Positions 11,066 to 19,222 of a stretch of DNA of 64,000 bases are shown here, piece after piece; within the stretch, counting starts at the first letter, position 1, and the number at the start of each line of letters is the position of its first letter. The stretch is from assembly GCF_013410115.1 (NCBI RefSeq), contig NZ_JACCCV010000001.1, positions 2,604,001 through 2,668,000 of the forward strand, written 5' to 3'. Under the pieces are notes generated by a model, which saw only the letters and a list, made by a program, of their open reading frames with translations, had not been told where the DNA came from and did not search any database. Source of the stretch: Tunturiibacter gelidiferens. GTDB taxonomy: Bacteria; Acidobacteriota; Terriglobia; Terriglobales; Acidobacteriaceae. Position numbers and translations under genes: made by a program.

Positions 11066-13677
11066 AGCAACATTCCCAGGCTGCGACGGGGGTTACCACG
11101 AATACTCCTGAGGAAACGCCTGTCGTAAGCTCGATGGCGCCGCCGGCGGACGAAGTGTACGTCATGCCTGCCACGCAAGGACAGGTTCGCTTTTGGTCAC
11201 TGGATCAGATGCATCCTGGAAATCCTGCGTTGAATATGCCGCTGATGTGGCAATGCCGCGGCGAATTGAATGTGGATTTGCTGGCCATGGCTTTTACCCT
11301 GGCGGTGCGACGACATGAGATGTTGCGAACGACCTTTGCGATGGTGGATGGAAGACTTTCGCAGATCATCGGGGGACCATACAGTGTTGCGCTGCCGGTC
11401 AAAGACTTGCAGGACGTGCCTGATGCGGCAAACTCACCCGAGGCAGGCAGACTGATCCGTGAGCATGCGGCCTACCGCATGGACTTGTTCAACGGGCCGC
11501 TTCTCGCTCTCAAGCTGCTGAAGTTTGCTCCGCAGCATCATCTGCTGCTCGTCACGATGCACCACATCATTTGTGATGGCATCTCTCTTGGCATTCTCCT
11601 GCGCGACATTGCGGTCTTCTATGAAGCTCTGATGGAAGAGAGAAAGCCTGTTCTGCCGGAGCTGCCGATTCAGTTTGCAGACTTTGCCGTCTGGCAGGAG
11701 GAGTGGCGAAAGAGTGAAGCAGCCGAGACTTCGCTGAATTTCTGGCGCGAGACTCTCGGAACAAACTTTGGGCGACTTGAACTCCCACACGATGCGACTC
11801 CCGAAGGCAGGCGAGATGTTCGTACGGACTCCGAGTCAGGAGACATCGAGACGCTTCTGATGTCACCGGAGCTAACTGCCTTAGCTCACGAGTTCTGCAA
11901 GAATCAAAATGTAACGCTGAATATCCTGCTATTCAGTATCTTCTGCGCTCTGCTGCACCGGGTAACCGGGCAGCGGGATATTGTCATTGGATCTCCGTGC
12001 GCCAACCGGAACGAAGATACGGACGAGCTGATTGGGCTCTTCATGAATATTCAAGTGCTTCGTGTGGGGATCGAACCGCAGGAGACGTTTCGATCTCTGC
12101 TTACAAAGGTGCAGGACTGGACGCTTGGCGCATACGAAAATCAGGAGCTTCCGTTTGAGGAGCTGATCTACGACTCACATTTCTCGCACAACAATACTTC
12201 GTTTGAGATTCCGATCTTCTTTCTGTATCAGAAGTCGTTCATGGTGATTCAGCGGGTTGCCGGACTTGAGATTACGCCCCTGCGATCAATGAGTCCGGGC
12301 GCCGTCTTCGAGTGGATGTTCGCCATCGTCGACCGGCCGGAAGAAGGGCCACGGCTGCAGCTTGAATACAATCCCAACTACTTTCGTCCAGGAACAATTC
12401 AACGATATCTGACGAGTTTCATTGCACTGCTGGAGTCTGCAGTGCGGGAATCCTCAATCCAGCTGGAGAAGATGGCTCCGGCAGACGATTTTCTTCCTGC
12501 CAAGCTGCCCGATAACCAGAGCCGAATCGTATCGCGCAGAAACGCGCGGCCTCTCCAGGAAAAACAATTTGATGGTGGCGCTGCGATCATGGAGAAGTTG
12601 GACGACCAGGTCGCGACTATTAGTGACCCGATCGAGATTCAACTGCTTGAGCTTTGGCGCTCGATGCTGGGTGTTGAGGAGATCTCCGCTGATACGAACG
12701 TCTTTTCTCTTGGAGTAAGTTCGCTTTCGATCCTTCGCCTTGTCACGCGAATGAACAGCCTGTATTCCATGGGTTTTGGCCTGGCCAGTTTGATCTCTGC
12801 TCCGACGATCAAGATGGTTGCAGAGCTGGTCCGCAGACGCTACGCGCCTAACACGGTGACCTCGTTGGTGCCGATTCAACCTGTCGGCACGAAACGGCCT
12901 CTTTACATCGTCCATGGTGCGGGAGGGAACGTAGTCAACTTCTATGGCCTTACGACAAGAATTGGTGCGGATCAACCAGTTTACGGGGTGCAGGCACAGG
13001 CGCTTGAGCTCGATCAGCCGGCGCTGCTTCGCATCGAGGATATGGCTGCTCACTATCTGAAAGAGATTCGTCGAGTTCAGCCAGAGGGACCTTATCACCT
13101 GCTCGGTTATTCCTTCGGTGGAATTGTGGTCCTTGAGATGGCCCATCAACTACTTGCTGCGGGCGAAACGATTGGCCTACTGGGGATGCTGGACACAAGA
13201 GCGAGAGATTACATCGAAGGATGGCCGGCCGAACTATCGTCCAACAATGGGCGGACTCAACGCGGCGGTCTTGCGGGATTTTTTCGCAGCCACGCCGGTC
13301 ATGGAAGCGCCAAAGGATGGTGGGATTTTTTTCTCAAAGATCTTGGGGAACGCAGGGTTCGCTACACAATTACATTCGCTGCGCGAATGTTCTCTACGTT
13401 GCCAGCCTTCCTCAAGAATACCCACGAGATCAACTCCGTTGCTGCGCGAAACTATAAAGTGAAACCAGTCTCACAAAAGTTGACTCTATTTCGAGCTGCG
13501 AATCAGGCGGATAGCAGTATCCCTTCTGACAACGGCTGGTCGCCAATCTTCAAAGGTGGAGTGGAAATTCATGAGATTCCCGGAGATCACTGGCAGGTTT
13601 TGTCTGTGCCGGGAATCGACGTATTAGCGAAGTCGATCCATGGGTGCCTTAGTCAATTTGATGAACCCATGGGGTAG
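11062..13677 (+). CDS. NRPS termination protein, C-PCP-thioesterase, lacking an A domain
   Basis: 871 residues, ATGA-coupled to the preceding synthase. The condensation domain (about 33-460) keeps HHIICDG and reads as active. A carrier domain follows (about 520-590, LGVSSLS) and then a type I thioesterase (about 610-865) with the GYSFGG nucleophile motif. No adenylation domain lies between C and PCP, so this carrier must be loaded in trans, or the C domain serves in release or cyclisation. The TE would free the product as acid or ring. Its stop lies 24 bp from the convergent hydrolase gene, closing the operon. Confidence 0.92.
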   Translation: MKQHSQAATGVTTNTPEETPVVSSMAPPADEVYVMPATQGQVRFWSLDQMHPGNPALNMPLMWQCRGELNVDLLAMAFTLAVRRHEMLRTTFAMVDGRLSQIIGGPYSVALPVKDLQDVPDAANSPEAGRLIREHAAYRMDLFNGPLLALKLLKFAPQHHLLLVTMHHIICDGISLGILLRDIAVFYEALMEERKPVLPELPIQFADFAVWQEEWRKSEAAETSLNFWRETLGTNFGRLELPHDATPEGRRDVRTDSESGDIETLLMSPELTALAHEFCKNQNVTLNILLFSIFCALLHRVTGQRDIVIGSPCANRNEDTDELIGLFMNIQVLRVGIEPQETFRSLLTKVQDWTLGAYENQELPFEELIYDSHFSHNNTSFEIPIFFLYQKSFMVIQRVAGLEITPLRSMSPGAVFEWMFAIVDRPEEGPRLQLEYNPNYFRPGTIQRYLTSFIALLESAVRESSIQLEKMAPADDFLPAKLPDNQSRIVSRRNARPLQEKQFDGGAAIMEKLDDQVATISDPIEIQLLELWRSMLGVEEISADTNVFSLGVSSLSILRLVTRMNSLYSMGFGLASLISAPTIKMVAELVRRRYAPNTVTSLVPIQPVGTKRPLYIVHGAGGNVVNFYGLTTRIGADQPVYGVQAQALELDQPALLRIEDMAAHYLKEIRRVQPEGPYHLLGYSFGGIVVLEMAHQLLAAGETIGLLGMLDTRARDYIEGWPAELSSNNGRTQRGGLAGFFRSHAGHGSAKGWWDFFLKDLGERRVRYTITFAARMFSTLPAFLKNTHEINSVAARNYKVKPVSQKLTLFRAANQADSSIPSDNGWSPIFKGGVEIHEIPGDHWQVLSVPGIDVLAKSIHGCLSQFDEPMG

Positions 13678-13701
13678 GGTGTTCTGGTCCGCAAAGATGC
13701 T

Positions 13702-15171
13702 CTATCGAAACAGAGTCGGCTTTAGAGCTGTCTCGACTGATGCTGCTTTGGATTCTGGACTCCAGTGCTCTATCTTGACCTCGCGAAACGGGCTAGAAGT
13801 TCCTGATTCAAGTAGAGTCGGCTTTCTTTCTCGGATAGTCTGATCGAAGAAGGCGAGCGCGTAGGCGCGAACGATAGTTTCTATGCGTCCCGGTGAAATA
13901 TGGCTGGGTTGTGTCCATCTGCGCCACGGACTAACGAGAGGATGGTCTGTAAAGTCCATGTGTGAGGTGTTGCTGATGGATACCTTATACCCGCCAAACT
14001 GCCGGAGACTGGTATCGACCACGTTGCGGTCGGTTGCGTCTAGTTCAGCCTCGGCGCGTGCGGCAGTTCCCAGCGTTGCTGGATCTGGGGGCGGGGCGCC
14101 GCTTCCTAATCCGTAGAGAAACATCGTTGGCTGATTCGCCGCGCGTTGCCGGAGATCTCCGAACGTCCAGCCGTCCATGTTTATAGCGGATTGAATTCGG
14201 GCATCCACCGAGCACACCTGTATTGCGGCTGCGCCACCGAAGGAATGACCCAAAGCGCCGGCTCGCTGAGTCTCGAGTCGACCATACCAGGGGCTCTTTT
14301 GATCCAGATTCTCGTTCTGCAGCGTGCTTAGAACAAAGACCTCGTCGGCCACCCATTTATTGAGCTCTTTATTCCAGGTATCAATAATTTCACTGGCCGA
14401 ATGCAGACTGGTATCCAGTGCATCGCCGCCGTTGATATCTTCGACGATACGATCTCCAGGCAAAGCAACCCGGCTGGAGTTGTAGGTGTGATCAATCGAA
14501 GCCACCACGTAACCATGGCTGGCAAGGTCTTCTGTAAGAAATGTATCCTGCGTACGTCTTCCCGCCCAGCCGTGATTAAATAGCAGGACGGGAAACGGAC
14601 CACCCTGGCTTGCCACGGGTGCATCTTCTCTGGAGTTGGTCCATAGGACGCTTCGGTAAGAGGTGGCGAGAATTGTCTCGGACGTTGTCTCATAGGCAGC
14701 CAGATGATTGTTCGAAGGATCGGCTGGGTACCATAGTTGCACCACGAGTTCTCTGGACGTTCCGGGCTTCTCCGCCCTGTCTTCCATGCGACTCGAATCC
14801 TTGAGATAAATGATGCGTGTTCCGACCGGGTAGGTTCCCGTTGGTTTCGGAAGAGTAAACATGGGTACGATCAGGAGCAGTCCGAACGTTGTGATGGAAA
14901 GCAATGCGACGCCGATGGCCACGGGCTTTCTCATCGCTGGATAGCGTGAAGCTCGACGAGATGCCGTTATCAGCTGCCAGGCCACGAGCAGGATGAGTCC
15001 TGCAAGGACAGGAAACATCTGCCAGTGTGTCCCCTCGTGGATTACATGCCAGGTAGCGACGAGCACTCCGAACACCGTAAGAGGCCTCGACCAATGGGCG
15101 GCCGATTTCGTCATCTGCGCCACGGCGGCAGCAAGCAGGGTTGCAATCAAAATTACTTCAAATAGTCGCAT
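13702..15171 (-). CDS. Membrane-anchored alpha/beta hydrolase (PAF-acetylhydrolase-like)
   Basis: About 489 residues from the ATG at 15171. The reading frame stays open upstream to 15261, with another ATG at 15201, and none has a clear ribosome site. The first 130 residues hold about four hydrophobic segments, beginning FEVILIATLLAAAV. The remainder is an alpha/beta hydrolase: LLFNHGWAG resembles an oxyanion region, GHSFGGAAA holds the nucleophile Ser, and the late SHMDF His may complete the triad. The nearest family I recognise is the PAF acetylhydrolase/dienelactone-hydrolase group. It is convergent with the synthase operon, so it could act on the product or be unrelated; substrate unknown. 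Confidence 0.75.
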   Translation of the reverse strand: MRLFEVILIATLLAAAVAQMTKSAAHWSRPLTVFGVLVATWHVIHEGTHWQMFPVLAGLILLVAWQLITASRRASRYPAMRKPVAIGVALLSITTFGLLLIVPMFTLPKPTGTYPVGTRIIYLKDSSRMEDRAEKPGTSRELVVQLWYPADPSNNHLAAYETTSETILATSYRSVLWTNSREDAPVASQGGPFPVLLFNHGWAGRRTQDTFLTEDLASHGYVVASIDHTYNSSRVALPGDRIVEDINGGDALDTSLHSASEIIDTWNKELNKWVADEVFVLSTLQNENLDQKSPWYGRLETQRAGALGHSFGGAAAIQVCSVDARIQSAINMDGWTFGDLRQRAANQPTMFLYGLGSGAPPPDPATLGTAARAEAELDATDRNVVDTSLRQFGGYKVSISNTSHMDFTDHPLVSPWRRWTQPSHISPGRIETIVRAYALAFFDQTIRERKPTLLESGTSSPFREVKIEHWSPESKAASVETALKPTLFR

Positions 15172-15382
15172 AGCCTGTCGAGTGCACTCATCCGGCGGCA
15201 TGATGAAGCAGCTCGGATAACTCCGAATCGAACCCAAGTGCTGCCAGTCGGTTGAAGCCAACCATGATGATGGCAGGTCGAAGGTCAGAAACGATCTTTA
15301 TTGAAATGGAGAATGCATTTAGTGCAAACCAAGTACTTCAGGCCATGAGAATCCACGCCTGCTCTAAGTTGCTCGGACACTC

Positions 15383-16300
15383 TTACGAAGACTTTCTCAA
15401 GGAAGACAGCTTATGCAAAGCAGCCTTCGCAGCAACCACAGCAACCATGGAGTGAGATTTGAGGTAATCCACCGTGGGGGACTGGCCGGGCGGACGCGGA
15501 GTTAGGCCGAGTGTTCGAAGGGCATGGTTCGCTCTATAGGTGTTGGCTCGAAGCGTGTCTTTGAACTGAACGTTGACATTAAGCGAAACAGAGACGTTGT
15601 CGTCGTTTTCTACCCAGTGAGGGCAATTCACAGGAATATGCACACCATTTCCGGGGCGTAATTTATAGGAAGTAGCGCGGGCCTGAAACTGTGGTTTGTA
15701 GACAGGCGCGTTGTTATCAACCGTCCAGAAACGTTCGATCTCCTCTTCAGGAAGAACCTCTCGATCCGCACGGTCGAAGATGTGAATTGTCTTTGTTCCC
15801 TTGATCTGAAGCAGGAAACTGCACTCTCGATCTATGTGGTAGGTTGCGATGCGCTTCGGGGAGGTGACAAAGATGAGAGCGTCTTCGCGGAGGATTCGAG
15901 ACTTCAGGTCTTGATCAATCTTTGATTTGATCCTTTCCCATCCACTGCCCAGAAATATCTTGTATTTTGGGTCCTTCTGAACGTCCTTGAATAGTAGCCA
16001 CGCGCCACAGGTCTCAATACGTTCCATGGTCTCGACGACCGAGAACTGCTTTGCAGGCATCTGATCCCATCGCTGGTCGACTTTGATATCCCTACCGGCA
16101 TCGTAGTAGATGCCTCCTGGTCTATCTCTTTTCGTACGATCCGCTAGTTCCATGAGTTCGGGGATCTGCAGGAGCGGATGTTCGGCGAGGGAATGAGTGA
16201 TCTCGAAGTGTTCGTGATCGAATCCACTGCTTAGCCGGTCGCTGTCGGTCGTAATCCAGCACTCTTCAAGAAGGTCGTTTGAGATGGTTTGAGTTGACAT
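15383..16300 (-). CDS. Cupin-8/JmjC-type protein, putative Fe(II)/2-oxoglutarate dioxygenase
   Basis: 305 residues. A central beta-rich core contains TYHIDRECSF (an HxD metal pair) and, downstream, NCPHWVEN supplying the distal His, the layout of the JmjC/cupin-8 dioxygenase fold. Such proteins often hydroxylate amino-acid side chains, sometimes on carrier-bound substrates, so it may tailor the NRPS/PKS product; that link rests only on proximity. The C-terminal 50 residues (TPRPPGQSP onward) look like a linker plus helix. An AGGAG lies about 12 nt upstream of the ATG, farther than ideal. A perfect palindrome (16386-16402) lies about 85 bp upstream and may control it. Confidence 0.75.
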   Translation of the reverse strand: MSTQTISNDLLEECWITTDSDRLSSGFDHEHFEITHSLAEHPLLQIPELMELADRTKRDRPGGIYYDAGRDIKVDQRWDQMPAKQFSVVETMERIETCGAWLLFKDVQKDPKYKIFLGSGWERIKSKIDQDLKSRILREDALIFVTSPKRIATYHIDRECSFLLQIKGTKTIHIFDRADREVLPEEEIERFWTVDNNAPVYKPQFQARATSYKLRPGNGVHIPVNCPHWVENDDNVSVSLNVNVQFKDTLRANTYRANHALRTLGLTPRPPGQSPTVDYLKSHSMVAVVAAKAALHKLSSLRKSS

Positions 16301-16644
16301 AACTAGCAGGTACTCCTAGGCCAGAAATTTCACGCAAAGTCTATTCTCTAGCTTCGCGTCCGCACAATGAAAATGTAAGTACAGGTTTAGTAACTTACTA
16401 AAGTAATTTTTAGAAACTCAACCTTGCGTCGGTTTGTCACTATCTCAGAGGTACAGGGTATAGCTTTTTCTCAGTGGAATCACTCAAAATCTTCGATTGT
16501 AATGTGGTTTCGTCTAACGGCCTATCCGCGGGCCTATGGACCGGAACCACCGACAGGCGGTTAAGTGACGAGAGTCGCCGGAACGCCCAAACTCTTTGAA
16601 GCTTTGGCTCATGGGTCGCGTTCTAACTCCAGCACAGGGATAAG
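16301..16644. other. 344-bp intergenic region between two minus-strand genes
   Basis: Holds the palindrome at 16386-16402 and presumably the promoter of the cupin-8 gene. Apart from a repeated GGCCTAT near 16520-16540, I see no gene, RNA or clear terminator. Confidence 0.5.
16386..16402. promoter_or_regulatory. 17-bp perfect palindrome, candidate operator
   Basis: TTTAGTAAcTTACTAAA: two 8-bp arms around a single C, 85 bp upstream of the start of the cupin-8 gene, in an AT-rich patch. Its size and symmetry suit a dimeric regulator of the MarR, HxlR or TetR type. No such regulator gene is in the window. Confidence 0.5.
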
Positions 16645-17631
16645 CTACCGTTCATGAGCGGGATGGATTTTAGAAGGCTCTGCTGGCGGCACAGTCGGCA
16701 GCCCCGCTGCGCGCCACGCATGAAATCCACCAACTATGTCCGTCGCGCTCCAGAGTCCGAGATCCTGCAGAGATGCGGCCGCGAGGCTTGAGGTGTAGCC
16801 TTCCGAACAAAACACGATTATCTGGAGATCATGATTGGACGCGACCGGCAACCGCGCGCTCGATGCTGGGTCGAACCTCCATTCGAGCACGTTACGCTCG
16901 ACAACCAATGCGCCCGCAATACTGCCCTCGATCGCGCGCTGGCCTTCGGGGCGAATATCGACGAGTATCGCCTCTGGTTTGATCATCGCCCCATAGGCCT
17001 CATCCGGAGATAGCCGTTGCAATCGGGCCCGTGCCGCTGAAAGCACCTGCTCAATGTTCGAGGCACCGGTCCGGTCTACTGGTTTCCGCCTCTGCACTGG
17101 CCACTCCTGATCGAGCGTCTCAGCATTCTCAGAAACGCGTTCACGCGGAACCAGTCGACTCCCATCCAGCTCGTACTCGTTCATCTCGTCGAGCGGAGGC
17201 GAATAGGCGTGGATACTGATGGCCGGTGCAAGGGAGATATTTCGGACGTCATGCGCGTAGTCGGGACCGAATGCACGCGGCTTACCCGGATAGATCACAT
17301 GGCTCCGCTCACCAACACGATGCTCTTCAAGAGTCCCAGTCGCCACTACGAAGGCTCCTGAAGACGCGCCGTGATCGTGGAAGCCAGTGGATTGTCCCGG
17401 CATCCAGCTGATCACCCATATGTCATAGTCCTGATCGTGATAGAGCCGCTCATACCATCGCCGTTCGGCGCGCAGTCGCACTCGGTCCAGCCATTCATCA
17501 GACGCCGCGAACAGCGAGACGATATTTTCTAGCTGCTCTGGCGTTCTCGAAACCACGACGGGAAGGCCTTTCGCTGCTATCAATGTGTTGCTAGCGTCAT
17601 GGGCAAGTCGTTTGTCTGTTGCAAGTTGCAT
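16645..17631 (-). CDS. Cysteine dioxygenase-like cupin fused to a rhodanese domain
   Basis: 328 residues from the ATG at 17631, chosen because AGGAG lies 7 nt upstream; the frame is open 13 codons further. The N-terminal half is a cysteine-dioxygenase-type cupin: GFHDHGASSG gives the HxH iron ligands, and a later His lies in DYAHDVRN. The C-terminal third (about 215-320) is a rhodanese module with VDIRPEGQR and a Cys in VFCSEGYTSS at the active-site loop position. CDO makes cysteine sulfinate from cysteine and O2; rhodanese moves sulfane sulfur. The fusion suggests sulfur housekeeping, or supply or modification of a sulfur group. Whether it belongs to the biosynthetic locus is unclear. Confidence 0.8.
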   Translation of the reverse strand: MQLATDKRLAHDASNTLIAAKGLPVVVSRTPEQLENIVSLFAASDEWLDRVRLRAERRWYERLYHDQDYDIWVISWMPGQSTGFHDHGASSGAFVVATGTLEEHRVGERSHVIYPGKPRAFGPDYAHDVRNISLAPAISIHAYSPPLDEMNEYELDGSRLVPRERVSENAETLDQEWPVQRRKPVDRTGASNIEQVLSAARARLQRLSPDEAYGAMIKPEAILVDIRPEGQRAIEGSIAGALVVERNVLEWRFDPASSARLPVASNHDLQIIVFCSEGYTSSLAAASLQDLGLWSATDIVGGFHAWRAAGLPTVPPAEPSKIHPAHER

Positions 17632-17969
17632 GGGACTTCTCCTGCAGCAAAATCTTCGCCAACAAGCCATGCACGGATGCCGGCTTCTCGACGGATGCTA
17701 TGGGTGGACGGTGAGGTTTTCGGATGAGCTTTGGGGAGGGCGCTTCAGGTGTATCTGGGGATGTTGCCGCTCACCCAACGAAGGGCTGGTCACAGCAACA
17801 ACAATGAAATAGAGAAAACGCCATGTTTGACGCTAGCATGGCATGAAGAATCGGGTCAATGTTTTAGGAACCTTGTTCAAGCAGCTTGATCCTTCGGGGG
17901 TGGCATTTTGCGGTCAGAGGCGTGCGACTTCACCGACGCTTACTGGAGGGGCGACCTCGACGGCCTCGG
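17632..17969. other. 338-bp intergenic region
   Basis: Promoter of the cupin-rhodanese gene should lie near 17640-17750. A 53-codon reading frame (17843-18004, plus strand) has no ribosome site and no family resemblance. Nothing else recognised. Confidence 0.4.
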
Positions 17970-18971
17970 CTAAGTTGCGGCAGGTGCTGGAGTTGATGAG
18001 CTAGATCTTACGGTTGCACAGAAGTCATCGAAACTGAGACGCGACGAAGCCCCAATAAGCTGAATCTCGAGTTTCCATCGACATCTCTCTCGCGCCCCAA
18101 GGCTTCGGGCGGTGCGGTTAAGTACCGCGGAGGCGAGGGAGTCGACATTTGAAGTAGTGGGTTCGAGCGCCACGGTGTATTGCTTCTCGACTCCGGTTGT
18201 AGGCCACGTTCCTGCACAGATCCACATGCCTAAGAAGGGAAGGGCGTTTGGATCAAACCGCACGACGAGCCCCTGGCCCACTTTTTCCCGGTAGAGTGCA
18301 CCCCAGCCAGACTTTCCCATGCGGGCAAAGAGTTTGTGTGCCGTTCTTCCATCCTTGGCTCCAACTCTGCTGAGGTCCACTACAGCTCCCGAGGACGACT
18401 GCGCTCGAGGCCACGCGACGGCACTATTTCGCATGACCAGATCGGCGGCTGAATACTCAACCGTGACTTCTTCGATCTCGCTCGGTAGGACGATACGGTC
18501 TCCCGCGTCGACTCGGAGTAGCGGATGGGCGGACCAGAGCCAGGTTGTAGGGGAGTCAGACGGATTGAAGAGGTCGTACTCGAGAACGAGGGAGGACTCC
18601 TGCAAGGTGGCGCGTCGGGTTAGGCTCAATGGTCTCGACGTCGCATCGGCGTGAAGGACAATGCCCTCATCGTGAGAGTCGACATTCCAGTTGATCCGCC
18701 ATAGGTCGCCGTGGTCAGGTACTGGCGCTTCGCATGCAATACTCTCGCAACTCGCAACACTCGGAAGGCACTCGTCAAAACCGCCGCCGTCACTCTCGTC
18801 GAAGTTTGCTGTCGACGAGACTCGATGGTAGCTCTGCAACGGTGGCAATAAAAACTCCTCTCCCGTCAACGTGCTGCACAGAGACGTGATCTTGCCGCCA
18901 AAAGCAGGAAGAATTCGAACCTGCAGGAGGTCGTTTTGAAGCGAAAGTGTTTGTTCCGTGTTCCTCTCCAT
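17970..18971 (-). CDS. Galactose mutarotase-like (aldose 1-epimerase fold) protein
   Basis: 333 residues without signal peptide, so cytoplasmic. It begins with the strand pattern of the galactose-mutarotase superfamily (LLQVRILPAFGGKITSL), then GGFDECLPS near 65, WLWSAHPLL in the middle and FLGMWICAG near 245. These match aldose-1-epimerase-like proteins, which interconvert the anomers of galactose and related sugars. It is divergent from the GH27 alpha-galactosidase gene across a region with a LacI-type operator, consistent with galactose released from alpha-galactosides being its substrate. The exact sugar and the catalytic residues are not established. Confidence 0.72.
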   Translation of the reverse strand: MERNTEQTLSLQNDLLQVRILPAFGGKITSLCSTLTGEEFLLPPLQSYHRVSSTANFDESDGGGFDECLPSVASCESIACEAPVPDHGDLWRINWNVDSHDEGIVLHADATSRPLSLTRRATLQESSLVLEYDLFNPSDSPTTWLWSAHPLLRVDAGDRIVLPSEIEEVTVEYSAADLVMRNSAVAWPRAQSSSGAVVDLSRVGAKDGRTAHKLFARMGKSGWGALYREKVGQGLVVRFDPNALPFLGMWICAGTWPTTGVEKQYTVALEPTTSNVDSLASAVLNRTARSLGARERCRWKLEIQLIGASSRLSFDDFCATVRSSSSTPAPAAT

Positions 18972-19011
18972 AGGTCAATCAGCCTTCATGGTAGACCGTA
19001 TCAAAAATATC

Positions 19012-19050
19012 TTGACAATCAGGAATTGACTGTGACACCTTCTTTAGCGG
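19012..19050 (+). promoter_or_regulatory. Promoter of the GH27 gene (-35 box)
   Basis: TTGACA at 19012-19017. The -10 hexamer is poor (ACACCT, 17 bp on). The TTGACA-to-operator spacing of 39 nt matches two other promoters in the window, which supports it. Confidence 0.5.
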
Positions 19051-19064
19051 TAACGTTCACGATA
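19051..19064 (+). promoter_or_regulatory. LacI-type operator, copy 1
   Basis: TAACGTTCACGATA, preceded by CGG. The left arm TAACGT is perfect and the right arm ACGATA matches ACGTTA at 5 of 6. It lies 39 nt after a TTGACA, so a bound repressor would block transcription start of the GH27 gene. Confidence 0.65.
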
Positions 19065-19222
19065 TTTACACCATTATGCAAATACCGAATTGCTAACGTT
19101 GCATCGTGTACCTACACATTGTATTGCGCTTTGCCGCTTTTGCAGAGGATACGCATCTGAAATGCGATCACACTCATGAAGCTTCGCGCTTCAATCGAGT
19201 AATAGTAATAAGGAGAGGCGTT

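Noticed and set aside
17843-18004. 53-codon plus-strand reading frame starting MKNRVNVLG
   Set aside because: No ribosome site, no family resemblance, and it overlaps the end of the mutarotase gene on the other strand.
19088-19101. A further TAACGT near 19088 as a fifth LacI site
   Set aside because: The right arm does not match ACGTTA and the spacing to a -35 box is absent.
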